Counted from the stretch's first letter, positions 10,811-21,820 are shown. The stretch is DNA of 64,000 nucleotides from Spongilla lacustris (GCA_949361645.1 OX442415.1:8401254-8465253), one strand, 5' to 3'. The notes: generated by a model from the sequence alone, not told the origin. Numbers and translations: made by a program.

Positions 10811-13224
10811 GCCTGGAAAGTGAAAATGAACACTGGAGTCAATATCCCTGCTTTGGGATTAGGGTAATAGTTAGCAATTGTACATGAACTGATGTTGGAT
10901 TAATTCTGCATTACCAACAGGACATGGCAGTCCAAACCTGGGGAGGTGGGGGCAGCAGTGGAGGTGGCCCTAAAGGCTGGGTACAGGCACATTGACTGCG
11001 CCCACATATACGGAAATGAGGCAGAGATTGGCGCAACCTTACAGAAGTGCTTCAGGGAAGGTGTGGTGAAGAGAGAGGAGGTATTCATTACTTCTAAACT
11101 GTGGTAGGTTTGTGTAAGAGTTAATGCCATGGCCTACATGCATACTGTGTTTAAAGTTACAATTTATAGGAATGCAGACCACACCCCTGAGGATGTGGAA
11201 CCAGCCTGTAGACTTACCCTCAAGAACCTTCAGCTGGAATATCTGGACCTCTATTTAGTGCACTCTCCATCTACACTTGCAAAGGGCGCAACCAGTCTCA
11301 CTGAGGACAATAAGCTTGGATACGACCCAAGTCGTATGTCTGAAACATGGAAGGTGGGTGTACCTTGTGCTTAAGATATTTCCACACTGGTAGTTGTTCA
11401 TGAAGCTCCCCAAGTGCAAGCTTGTCTACCTGCGGGCAATTTATTAATATGATGTAGTACATGCTTTAGCTGTTAGTCTTCCACTTTTCCTCCATTCTTC
11501 TGTTTATAATTTGTATCTCACAGGCCATGGAGGGTTTGGTAGGGAAGGGTCTTGTCAAAGCCATTGGAATTTCCAACTTCACCATCACCAAGACTGAGAA
11601 CCTTTTGAAAACGGCCAAAATTGTCCCAGCTGTGAACCAGGTGGAGAGCCATCCTTATTTCCAGCAACCCAAGCTGAAGGAATACTGTGATAGCAAAGGT
11701 ATAGTGTGAATGAGGCAATGGTAAAGATGTATATCTACGGTATACTCAATTGAACACCAACGATGCAGGCCTATTGGTATAGATTTAATATGACCCAATT
11801 TGATTATAAATGTCCTTAAAAATGTGACCAGCTTTCAGTGAGTCTAGACACCAATGATTCGTTTGTTTCTCTTTATCACTAATAACAGTTCATAATTTCT
11901 ACGGTTAATTGATATATAAAAACGCTCATCTCCCATCATTGTACCTGGTTCCATCTGTTTGATTGTTTGTCACTCAATGGTGCATCTGTCTCCTTCCCAT
12001 CACCTCTTCAGGTGGTGGAAGGTCATAACACTGTAACAAAGTCCGCCCATTCTTCCTCCTTCTTCTTCTCTACCGTCTGAAACTCTGCTTGATAACGATT
12101 CTTTATGCAGGATGGCTCAAACCTCTCCTGCAAGGCCTTCTTAGTACCTTCATACTGACTGGAGATCGTCGTAGGGAATCTTTGCAGCGCCGTTTGCGCC
12201 CTACCAGTCAAACGGGCTTTTAACCGCTGTAGTTTGTGGTCATCGTCCCATTTGTTGATTTTCGCTACGCTCTCAAAATGATAGATCCATTGTCCCCAAC
12301 TGCCATCGCCGCAGAATACCTCAGGCACGATCAGAGGTCAGCTAGCCATCCTGCCGACTACGCCAATGTAACAGGTTGTCCTTTTATCATAAAAAGGCAG
12401 TACAAGCACACCCATGTATCAAGTATAGTGACTTATATATATAACAGAATGTTCTAGAGGCATGACATGCACATGATCAATCGACACCTTTAGGGTAGTT
12501 AACACTTCTCCATCCAGTTAGTCTGTTACAACACCAAGTTGGCAGATTGGGAACAAAAGAAAAAATGTAATTGTAGGTGCGGGGAGAAGGGCAAATTAAG
12601 TACCTAGAAAAATAGTGTAGACCACGTTTTGTCTGGGAATTAGGATAATTCTTTTGGAGTTGACAAAAAAAAGCATAGCATGTTTAGCTTCCTTTACAAG
12701 TGATATTTGCATTATTCCATTTTATTCTCTCACAAAAGATATCATCTTTGAGGTCTATGCTCCCCTTGGCAGTCCTGGTCGTGTTAGAAAACAGGACAGT
12801 GATCCAGATCCCTTAGAAGATCCGGTTATTAAGGAGATAGCCAGCAAACATGGTGCAAGTGTTAGCCAGGTCAGGGGCACTTGTTAACATGGTAACTTGC
12901 ATGACATTTACGTTGTTCTGCTCTCAGATCTGCATAGCTTTCCAGCTTCACCGAGGACTGGTGGTGATCCCCAAGTCTGTGACCCCTGACAGGATCAGGG
13001 AAAACCTCAAGGCCACTGAGGTCAGGCTGGACACAGAGGACCTCCAGAGGCTGGGGACACTGGACAAGAACATGAGGTTCTTCACTGGTACCTTCTTTGT
13101 CAAGAAGTCTGCAACTGTGGCGGAGATATGGGACACAGTAGCTGATAGTAACTTCGTTCTACCTTCTCAAAAGGCTGTGGTAAGGGGCAGAACATGTGAT
13201 ATGTACTTTATATTTAATGACTAA
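10811..13224 (+). CDS. Aldo-keto reductase, module 2
   Basis: Second complete AKR module. Exons: 10811-10863, 10921-11103, 11170-11353, 11524-11698, 12739-12869, 12928-13179, encoding about 326 residues. Intron positions and phases match module 1 exactly, and most exons are identical in length (183, 184, 175 and 252 bp). The tetrad residues (HIDCA, IYGNE, TSKLW, YLVHSP) and the [12 protein letters not shown] signature are present. The first exon follows a good acceptor (CTCTTCAG|GCC). It can be read as a continuation of module 1 ([18 protein letters not shown]) or as starting at its internal ATG (10826). The last exon ends at another strong donor (GTG|GTAAGG); read-through reaches a stop at 13224. 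A Ty3/gypsy derivative sits in the 11699-12738 intron. Confidence 0.88.
12023..12328 (-). pseudogene. Ty3/gypsy gag N-terminal fragment
   Basis: About 100 residues with the gag pattern of metazoan Ty3/gypsy elements: a start like [13 protein letters not shown], then [13 protein letters not shown] and an [12 protein letters not shown] stretch. The frame ends soon after EEWADF, where the sequence jumps to the element edge. The leader ATG is followed at once by a stop, so no intact gag is made. The catalytic pol region is absent. Confidence 0.75.
12032..12530 (-). mobile_element. Deleted Ty3/gypsy-type LTR element
   Basis: The minus strand reads: a 164-bp LTR (12530-12367) beginning TGTAACAGAC and ending CCTGTTACA, then TTGGCGTAGTCGGCAGGATG as a probable primer-binding/leader region, then part of gag. 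The far edge is only TGTTACA (12038-12032), the last bases of an LTR end. Both edges abut the 4-mer ACAC (12028-12031 and 12531-12534), a likely target duplication. The element therefore appears to be an internally deleted copy that kept one LTR and the gag start. It lies antisense in an AKR intron. Confidence 0.7.
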
Positions 13225-14310
13225 TGCTCTTCCCGCAGTGATGCAGGCGCTCAATTAATTGAAGATAAAACATGTGTACATCATACATGTGTACAACTAT
13301 AGGACAAAGTTAGTGTGGCTACAAGATGATTATTTGCTTATAATTTAAAGTCAAGTTAGTGATGGTGGTTAGTGATGGTGGTTATCAAGGATAGCTGAGG
13401 CAGGTGATCAGTCACGGAGTGATGATGAAGGAATGATAGTACCCCACAACCAAATTCTTTGAAATCAATATTACTCACCATGAGCTATATGTGGGGTTTT
13501 TTTTACACAGAAGTTTTGATGCAAATATATATTATATATATAATTATAATTATATATATATATAATATTATAATTATAATATTATATATATATATATAAC
13601 ATTTTATATTGATTTCCTATATGTTCGTATATAACTTGCATGGGTAGGTTAGTAACTCTACTATACCGACCCTGATCATGAATATCATTTTAAAAACAGG
13701 ACGCGCTATTTTATTATTAGATTAAGCTTGTTATCGTTATGGTACAAGGAGGTGATGCATTGTATATAACTATATATCGGTGATTGTGTTAGCAACTAAT
13801 GTGTATTAATGAGTCCTGCATCTCATAGCCGATTTTGGATATGATTTATTATAAGTTCTCACGTTTGGCTTTATGCACATGTAACAAAAAGAAACCCAGA
13901 CAGTGTAAATGTGTAGGTCTGGGCACTTAGACACCCTTGATAGGTAAATGTGCACATATAGCTACTATATTGCACGGTGTCATGAATACAACATGTACAT
14001 GTAGTTTGTGCCAGGTTAGACATCGATCAGATGTGTGATTCCTGATATCATCAGGTGTCTGTATTCATGCATGGCTTCACTAATATTAAGTATAGGTGTA
14101 CCTGTGAACCCAATCAGTGTGTCACATTGAACATGTAGCTTTCTTATTTTGAGGCTTCCAATTGACAGAAGGTTTTGTGATTGGTCAGCTTTACAAAACA
14201 GGGTGGGTTTTCCCAGGGTTAGTATCAGATGCTTAAATTAGAATAATTTGGTATCTTCCCCAACTTCCCTTGGCTAATTTATCCCTCGTGAAAAGAGATG
14301 GGTTTAAGGC
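13225..14310 (+). other. Non-coding stretch with AT palindromes
   Basis: No gene recognised. It contains a self-complementary TA/AT tract (about 13525-13602, mixed ATATAT and ATAATTAT), and GTTAGTGATGGTG is repeated near 13358-13384. If the donor at 13180 is real, this is intron sequence leading to a further exon I did not find. Confidence 0.5.
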
Positions 14311-14720
14311 TTGACCTGGGTGTCAGAGGAGTGTGGTCACTACAGACAGAGGTATTTGTTTGACATTCGTATAATTGATACTGACGCCCCGTCATATAAA
14401 TACCGTACTCCAGAGGCAGTCCTTGAAAGTGCAACAAAAGAAAAGAGAAGGATTTATCAGAAAGCTTTTGAAGATCGATGTGGTCAATTTACACCCTTTG
14501 CTGTTTCAGTGGATGGACTCTTGCACAGAGAAGCAAACCATTTTATGAAGCATATAGCTGCTAGCCTTGCAACTACATAGGAGAAATCGTACTCAGAAGC
14601 ATTCAGTTTTGTCAGTATTATTTGCAATCTTGACCCTGTGTTTTGTTTGCGCGGCTCTAGAGTAAAATGGCGATGTGGTCGAGGGTTTGATGATGGAGCA
14701 GCAGTCCCTGCACACTGACA
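14311..14720 (+). pseudogene. Retroelement C-terminal fragment with in-frame stop
   Basis: The frame contains LFDIRIIDTDAPSY, KEKRRIYQ, FTPFAVSVDGLL and, after an in-frame TAG at 14578-14580, EKSYSEAF and CLRGSRVKWRCG. This is the pattern seen at the C-terminus of reverse-transcriptase polyproteins common in cnidarian and sponge genomes (recalled, not searched). The TAG replaces the Trp expected before EKSY, so the copy is dead. The DVR/DIR-type strand suggests a restriction-like endonuclease fold (inference). Confidence 0.65.
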
Positions 14721-14782
14721 ACAATGTGGCATTTTATCATGTTTTCAGTTATTAACATAATGATATTTTTTTAAAATAAGTT

Positions 14783-14971
14783 GTTGAAACTTATGGTGCA
14801 TGGGGTGCTGAAGCCATGGAGTCATTATCGTATCTGGCCTCTTGCCTAGCAACCAGTTCCAACAAGGCAAAGGCAGCTGTCCTCAACAGCCTGTATGGCA
14901 GGTTAATTTTCAATCTAGTTAAAGCAAAAGCCACTTCTATGCTTTCTAGATGCTTTGCCTTGGACATGTAG
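14783..14971 (+). pseudogene. Second retroelement C-terminal fragment
   Basis: The frame reads VETYGAWGAEAMESLSYLA and continues to NLVKAKATSMLSR before a TAG. The YGAWG-EA signature and the final V-A-A--LSR pattern match the end of the same broad retroelement type as the fragment near 22.9-23.1 kb (DSYGAWGNEASRF). It lies 60 bp past the previous fragment but comes from a different family member, so two insertions or a composite are possible. Confidence 0.6.
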
Positions 14972-16540
14972 ACTGTTTAGATCAGGTAGTTACATATATA
15001 TTATTATTATTATTTAATTCATGTTTAAAAGTTATACTCATATTCATGTTTTAAATATATATATAGAACTAAAATGCACACACAGAGACTACGTATACCT
15101 AGACGGTTAATAATTTATTTATTTATTGTATGTTGTAAGCATTATATACTATTACAATTTAAAAAAAAATTAATTACATCCGGCCATTCTAACATAAACA
15201 ATGACTTGTACTTTTAATTGTCTCCGGCCCTAATACATTGCAGCAGAATATGTACCATGCTGTGCCACTTTTTTGCATAGCTTTACATTGTAAAAACGAC
15301 TAAATGTCTGTTGCTTCATGTTTTATGAAATAAATTCTATTTATTCCAACTTTACTACACTTTTAATCATCCAGTTATGAAAAAAAAAAGCAATGAATCA
15401 AGTAAATATATTATAGGAAGCAACAAGAACAAAGAAGATTACAATAATTATGTGGCTTACTAAAATTTGGCTAGCCATGTACATGTAAATTGTATGCATG
15501 TTTCTTATATAGCCACTCATTTTAGGTTGTTGTTGTTTGAGCACTTTTAACTCTGGCAAATAAATAAAACATTCTCTATACTGATGAAAACGTTAGTAGT
15601 ATATGGCATGGGATTTTGAATACACTGATGGTGTAAGGCAACAAGAGCCGGCTAATAATAAAATAGTCCAATACCAAAAATACATTTAATCTCCTCCAAT
15701 TACAGAACAGTTTCATTTTCCCTTATTATTGGACCCTTCTTTCCTTCCTTTCTACACCATCATTGTGTTCAATATCCTATATACTGACCACCATCTTTTA
15801 ATGATAGAGAAAGTTTCTATTTACTTATTTGTTGCTTTTGATTCATAACTGGATGCTTTTAGCAGTCAATTAAAAAATCGTAAGAATTCGAATATAATAT
15901 ATTAGCAAAATGTGTATGCTACAAAATGGCATGAATGGTGGTGATTCTGCTACTGTAATGTGCGCCAAACTAAAAGTCATTCTTGATGTTAGTAAGGATT
16001 CTAATCTCAGGTTTATTTCCCTGGTCCCAGTCATTGACATTTTACGACTTTGAATTGAGATGCAAGTGCTGCTCTAGTAACACTATAAAAATGTGCAGCA
16101 TGCACTTTAACCTGGCTATACATGTATAACCACAACTAATATACTGAACCCTGTGTCTTGAACTCAATAGTTTTACTGAGAGAAACTGCTCAAATTGTAT
16201 AAAAGTAATGATGTATCTTCTCTTTACTTAACGCAAGTCTGTTTCTCACGATAATTTTGTTGGGATGAGAACCACAGATATAGCCATGCACCATGTCCTT
16301 CACCATGCAGATAAGGAATTAAGAGTTTCCACGCAGGCTTCTATCAATCATTCCACATATTGCACTTGCAAACAGTTATCAATTTTACACTGTAAAAAAG
16401 TCGGCTAGTGCCGAGGCTAGTGCTTTTAATGTTTCTAATGAGAAAGCACTTATTATTATTATTATAACTCCAATTCCACTGAAGTATACACAACCGTATT
16501 TAGCACTATGTAGACTGATACATGTATATCCGTTATTTCA
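14972..16540. other. AT-rich intergenic stretch
   Basis: No gene, RNA or well-bounded repeat recognised. It contains (ATT)n and (TA)n runs near 15000-15065 and several A/T homopolymers. Confidence 0.5.
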
Positions 16541-16549
16541 GAACAAGAG

Positions 16550-17040
16550 ATCTACGCATTCATGGGCCCGGGGTCCCTTTATTTACGATGGGATCCGCAA
16601 TTTAGGGACGAGTGGTTTCCAATTTAATTGGGGACGGAGTCCCCAGATTTCCTGAAAATAGGGGACGAGGGTTCCCAATTTTATGGGGTCCCCTATTTTA
16701 CATGACCTGGATCACGTAAAATTGGATCACGTAAAATTGAAGACCCCGGCCGCCCCTAAACCTGGGGATCCTTCCGTGAAAATAGAGATCCCTTATGCAT
16801 GTATAACCTAGTTAACAACAAGTTTGGCTTTTGAACTACATGCATGCATGTACATGAGTTTAGGCGCCCGTTCGGCACATGTACAGTCACAAAGATACGA
16901 TCATATACGATATTTAATCCAACTCGGTTCTATACATATATATGCCTTAGGCATTCATGGGGCCTTATTTTACGAAGGGATCCCAAATTTAGGGTTCCAG
17001 AAAATAGGGGGTCCCCAATTTTACGTGACACCGGTCCGGT
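16550..17040. repeat. GGGGTCCCC-type palindromic repeat block
   Basis: Repeated short palindromic units such as GGGGTCCC, GGGGACGGAGTCCCC and GGATCACGTAAAATT (twice) at 16555-16790, and again at 16950-17035 (CATGGGGCC...AGGGGGTCCCCAATTTTACG). The units alternate orientation, giving many potential small hairpins. No coding content. Confidence 0.6.
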
Positions 17041-17342
17041 TGTACAACAGGGCAAATTGAGCATCGGGGTAGAACAGCCGTATATATAATTATATATATA
17101 TATAATGTCAAATTCCCCCTAAATCCGCCCTACCTACATCTATATAACCGCGGTCAAACATCCGGCATCGCCGGTATACGTACGGGGGTGCCATCGATAA
17201 GTGCCAAATAATTATATGCATTTGTTGTTTTTAACGCCTTCAATTATGTTGCAAAGAAATCAAAATGGGCATACGGACATGTAGTTAGCAATTTTTTTTT
17301 ATAAGCTAATTTTGTCACCAAAGAAGTTATCCAACGCTTTGT

Positions 17343-19562
17343 TCATTTCCTTGACAAAAGAATCCTGGCAATCATATCGATGTCTTGTGCACTCTTAAGA
17401 CCATAGACAATGCCTTCATAAAGCAATTGTACAATTGGTTCCTTCTTAGACTCAGCAAGGTCAATTGGAGTGGACAACAGTGGAGACAGGCGGAAGTATT
17501 GGGCCCCAACAGAAGTGCACCAGGTGCGAGCCTGCACGACAACTTCTCCATCTGATGATGTGGACTGGCCAATAAATAGATTCAAAACATTTCCAAGAGC
17601 ACAAAATGTTTTTGGAATAGCACACAGTTTGAATATGGATGGCATATACACGCCAAGATGCTCTACGTGCAAGGGGTTTACATAGCCTGTTCCAACGGAC
17701 ACGACCAGACCAAACTTCACCTGCTTCCCATCCTCTTCAGCTGCAACTTCCACAATTTTGGCCATGGCTGACAGTGTGGGATTGTTAGCCATCACACCAC
17801 CATCAAGGTACTTTTCATTGTGGGGTGGGAAATATATGGGAGCTGCTGTAGTAGCTCTGGCTGCCTCCCACACCTTCCATTCTGATTTATTCTTCCCAAA
17901 GTTACATATCTTGTGAAGAATTGGAGGGTTTACGTCACCTTCAACTGTGTGGACTATGATGCGTTGCTTTGTGATTTCTGAAATCTTCATCTCTAAACCA
18001 AATGTGCTTTTGGCAATGCCATCAGCGACTTCAAACGTGAATGTGGGTTTGGTAGTGAATACATCATCCACTACATTGAACAGATCATCACGACTCTCCT
18101 CCAGACTGGCATTCAGAGCACTGGAGGCAAGGGCAATAAGCCCTCCAATGCTGGTACCAGCGAGGTAGTCAAAGTAGTCTTGAAGAGGAGCACAGTCTGG
18201 TTGAATCTGTTTCATGCGATTTCTAATTGCCATTAATATCTGCAGACTTAGAAGGCCTCTCACCCCTCCTCCATCCAGACACAGCAGGAAGACAGAGTTA
18301 GGATCAACGTTGGGAACCCTTGGTGTGATTGAATATGTGTTTTTGGCCTCCTTGGTAAGCTCAGTAATTTCTTTCAGGACATCAACACATGTTTGAGCAT
18401 CTCCTTGTGTGGCTTTGAGTGCTATGTCAAGGGGGGTACTGCCCTCTGTGTTCCTTATGGCCACATCAGCACCAAATGCAATAAGAGCTTTCACTATTAC
18501 AGCATTTCCATTTTCTGCAGCAAAGTGAAGGGCGGTGTTTCCAGACTCCAAATGTTGCACATTCGGATTGGCTTCAGCCTGCAGCAAAGACACAGTACTA
18601 TCCACAAAGCCACCCTTGACAGAAAACATCAGAGGTGTGAAACCATTTTTGTTGGGAGCGTCTAATGCAACTAGAAGCGTATTTTTTTCAATAGCAGCGC
18701 CTTTTCTTCTGTGACGAGTGGCTTGTATGCACCTGGCGCTGTCGTTTAGTGCAGCGAGATGAAACGGATTGGAGCCGTCTTTGTCATTAGCGATCATTGC
18801 CAGATCTGCTCCCGACTGGACTAGGTGGCGGGCAATGTCCGGATTGTTTTGCTCGAATGCGCAGTGAACGGGAGCCTTCCCTTCGTTATTCGTCGTTTTC
18901 ATCAGTTTCTCTTTGTCTTCTGCGCTCATGCTTTCAGTGATGTTTTGAACACATTCTAGCGATCCAGCTGCAACGGCGTCGTGCAAAAATGTGTTTCCCT
19001 GGTCATCTTGCCGATGAGCGCTTTCAACTAAAACTTCCAATCCGTCTACATTGTCTTGAACGGGAGCTTGCTTCCATAGCGCGCGCAGTACCGTTACCCA
19101 GTTTGGGTGGGCATTGGGGTTAGTCAGCATCAACTTTGTCAGCACTTCTGACAGCTCTTCCGGTTTCCTAGGCTGCGGAATGACGATCCCCTCCAGCAAA
19201 TGCGCTGTCAGAATCACGTTACAATCGTCGACTAGCGGCTCCAAGGTTCTTCGAACTGATCTAAATGCAACTTCAGATACTTGCAACGCGTCACATTCGT
19301 GAACGACGAAAGTATAGGTCTTGTTCTTTATTGGATCGTTTTGGTGAACGATAATATTAATGCTGTAGTCGGGACGCCTGTTGAAAAGACTCCTCCAATA
19401 TGACCAGGTAAGCATCCCACCAACGTTCGTCTCCACCTCCCACAAGGTGATCTTTGTCGAAATCTTATCAGGGAGATCATGTGAAGGATATGAGACGCTA
19501 TATCGAAGCTGCCCTTTCCCTTCAGTAGGCAATCCATTCACTTGGTGTACAATGTATGCCAT
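17343..19562 (-). CDS. Ankyrin-repeat patatin-like phospholipase A2 (iPLA2-like), single exon
   Basis: A 739-residue uninterrupted frame. Residues about 185-400 hold roughly six ankyrin repeats (for example GNTALHFAAENGNAVIVKALI). Residues about 425-615 are a patatin lipase domain: oxyanion loop D430-GGGVRG-436, nucleophile Ser471 in GTSIGG, and catalytic Asp587 in DGGVMANNP. The Ser/Asp dyad is intact, so a calcium-independent lipid acyl hydrolase acting on membrane phospholipids is expected. The order ankyrin-then-patatin resembles PLA2G6/iPLA2-beta. The N-terminal 130 residues are not recognised. No introns interrupt the frame, unlike the neighbouring genes. A TATA motif lies about 31 bp above the ATG. 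Confidence 0.93.
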   Translation of the reverse strand: MAYIVHQVNGLPTEGKGQLRYSVSYPSHDLPDKISTKITLWEVETNVGGMLTWSYWRSLFNRRPDYSINIIVHQNDPIKNKTYTFVVHECDALQVSEVAFRSVRRTLEPLVDDCNVILTAHLLEGIVIPQPRKPEELSEVLTKLMLTNPNAHPNWVTVLRALWKQAPVQDNVDGLEVLVESAHRQDDQGNTFLHDAVAAGSLECVQNITESMSAEDKEKLMKTTNNEGKAPVHCAFEQNNPDIARHLVQSGADLAMIANDKDGSNPFHLAALNDSARCIQATRHRRKGAAIEKNTLLVALDAPNKNGFTPLMFSVKGGFVDSTVSLLQAEANPNVQHLESGNTALHFAAENGNAVIVKALIAFGADVAIRNTEGSTPLDIALKATQGDAQTCVDVLKEITELTKEAKNTYSITPRVPNVDPNSVFLLCLDGGGVRGLLSLQILMAIRNRMKQIQPDCAPLQDYFDYLAGTSIGGLIALASSALNASLEESRDDLFNVVDDVFTTKPTFTFEVADGIAKSTFGLEMKISEITKQRIIVHTVEGDVNPPILHKICNFGKNKSEWKVWEAARATTAAPIYFPPHNEKYLDGGVMANNPTLSAMAKIVEVAAEEDGKQVKFGLVVSVGTGYVNPLHVEHLGVYMPSIFKLCAIPKTFCALGNVLNLFIGQSTSSDGEVVVQARTWCTSVGAQYFRLSPLLSTPIDLAESKKEPIVQLLYEGIVYGLKSAQDIDMIARILLSRK

Positions 19563-19592
19563 TGTTTCTGTGACTGATACAGTGTGTATGAT

Positions 19593-19601
19593 CTTTATAT
19601 A
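19593..19601 (-). promoter_or_regulatory. TATA box of the phospholipase gene
   Basis: TATATAAAG on the minus strand, its near edge 31 bp upstream of the ATG at 19562. As with the ABM-SRPBCC genes, this predicts an extremely short 5' untranslated region. Confidence 0.5.
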
Positions 19602-20164
19602 ACAACGAATTTACACACGTATTTCTGACGTCACTTCCCGCTCGTGGCGCGGCGCTTGATTTATGTATTTCTTTTTTTTTGTTATATTTATTTTTGTCAA
19701 ACGGGATTGGCTAGGTGTTTTGTATTGTATTTTAGTCTACAAGAAATGGTGGCATGTTTGTTTGTGCATGGTTGTTTAGTCTATTATTGAAATTATGTAT
19801 ATAATTATAATTAGTTATACATGCATGTATATATGTGTGTCCTATCACTTGCTGTAAGCACGCTCTGTAGCATGTGTAAGGCTTGAAAGCTGTGATCAGT
19901 TGTACGAAACGTTTGCTACTGAGTAGAAAAAATGTTCAACTGGCTGCGCGTTGGCCACAAATGCACATTAGATTTGAGGGCGACGCTGTTCCAAAGAGAT
20001 ACATAAGATTTCAAAAAAACCTTAACAATAGCACCCAGCCCCAAGAGAGATCTTCAATTAAACTGCTGCTTTAGTTTCTTTTCGTAAGACACGGCTAAAG
20101 CAGCCAGGCACCATGCAGACCGGTGTCAATGAAGTTGTCTCGTGGGGCTATATATATATAGGCG

Positions 20165-20860
20165 CAGAGTTGCCGAAGGCCAGCCCGGCCTGACAGGTCG
20201 GCCTGCCAGCTACTAAAAACAAAGAACATCTGAAGACGCTCAGCTAACAAAAAGACACCTAGGCAGGGTACGTTGCCGTCTTGTCGAAGGCCAGCCCGGC
20301 CTAGCTGTTGGGCCGACCTTTCAGGCCGGACCTTCCGGCCGGCCTTTGAGGCCAGACCCCGCGGCCTGAAAGGTCGGGACACATGCACACCCTCCTTAGA
20401 TGCATGTAATTAAATTGTTATTAGTATTATTGGAATACGCGATTGTGCAATCATGCAGTCATACGGTTATACATGCATTGCGCAGAAGTGAGACGTCACA
20501 CCAAGCTTTATCCAAACCCGTCATATCCACTCAAAGTCTTTTCTTTTGTTTTGTAATATTTGGGCACATTGAATTGCGAGCACACCACAGAGGATTGCAT
20601 GCTTGCGACGTTGCGAGTACATTTATACAAGCAGAGGTCTGGGTTTGTAAGAGACACAAGGGAAAGAGCTAGTAGGAGCTGCGGCAAGCAACTAACACTG
20701 GCGATACATGCAGTGGTGCGAATTTGCGCGGTTAACGAATGAATAAACGTAATGTCAATAAGGAACGAATAATTAAATCAATAATTGTATTTGGAATTTA
20801 ATTATCCGTCGACGTGTCAGGCTTCAGGCCAGAGCCCTGGCCTGACTTTTGGCAACCCTG
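20165..20860. mobile_element. GGCC-rich terminal-repeat element, copy 1
   Basis: Bounded by CAGAGTTGCCGAAGGCCAG on the left and GGCAACCCTG on the right. It contains repeated GAAGGCCAGCCCGGCCT blocks (20170s and 20285s), then a segment from GATGCATGTAATTAAATTG to AATAATTGTATTT that recurs at 21991-22388. The terminal CAGGGTTGCC/GGCAACCCTG pair is hAT-like. I found no matching 8-bp target duplication for this copy. Confidence 0.5.
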
Positions 20861-20867
20861 GGTCCCT

Positions 20868-21820
20868 GACTCTGTACACTTTGAAATGAGATCATCAACG
20901 CAAGTAGAGTTAGTGTTGTTATGTTTTCTATGCACCTGACGACTTATATATACGGTAGAGTACCGCGATTATACCACCGATAAAAGGCCCCCGCAAACGT
21001 TTTTACGTCATTGTTAATTAACACTTCCGCATACCATTTCAGGAAAGAACTCACCTGGCACTCTTTAGACTAGCAGGATTTTAAAGAATGGTACGCAGCT
21101 GCTTTCATGTCTAATTTGATACGCTCTCTTAATCACGGGCCGTTTTTCGGGGTGGGGGTGGACGGGGGAGGGGGGGCGGGGAATTCGTTATCCAAAGAGA
21201 TAGGGGTTGGAGGATGCACAGCTGGTGCGCATTCAGCACAAATGAGTCTAAAGCAATATATTAGTAACAGGCCGGACCCCGGACCCCGGCCTTACTTTCG
21301 CGGTATAACCCTACTTGTAGGTTCAGTGACCTAGAGTTATATACATGTAGGGCCTACACCGCGAAAGTAAGGCCGAGGTCCGAGGTCCCGCCTGTTTATT
21401 GCTTCAGACTCATTTGGGCTGAATGCGCACCAGCTGTGCATCCTCCAACCCCTATCTCTTTGGATAACGAATTCCTCCACCCCCGGGCCCCCCCCCCTCC
21501 CCCGTCCGCCCCCACCCCGAAAAATGGCCCGTGATTAAGCGAGCGTATCGACTTAGACATGCGGAAAGCAGCTGCGTACCATTCTTTAAAATCCTGCTAA
21601 AGTGCCAGTTCTTTCCTGAAATGTTTAAACAGGTACGCGGAAGTGTTAATTAACAATGACGTATATACGTTTGCGGGGGCCATATTTTCTTTTTTCGGTG
21701 GGATAATCGCAGTACTCTACCGTATTATAAGTCGTCAGGTGCATGGGAATTCACACAAAGTAGCAAACAAAACACTAACACTACTAACGTTGATGATCGC
21801 ATTTCAAGGTGTACAGAGTC
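20868..21820. repeat. Long imperfect inverted repeat (arms about 450 bp)
   Basis: The left arm from GACTCTGTACACTTTGAAATG (20868) pairs with the right arm ending CATTTCAAGGTGTACAGAGTC (21820). Paired landmarks include GGAATTCGTTATCCAAAGAG with its complement near 21465, and the centre pair CCTTACTTTCGCGG / CCGCGAAAGTAAGG around 21334. The arms differ by scattered substitutions and indels. No coding frame is conserved. Confidence 0.85.
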
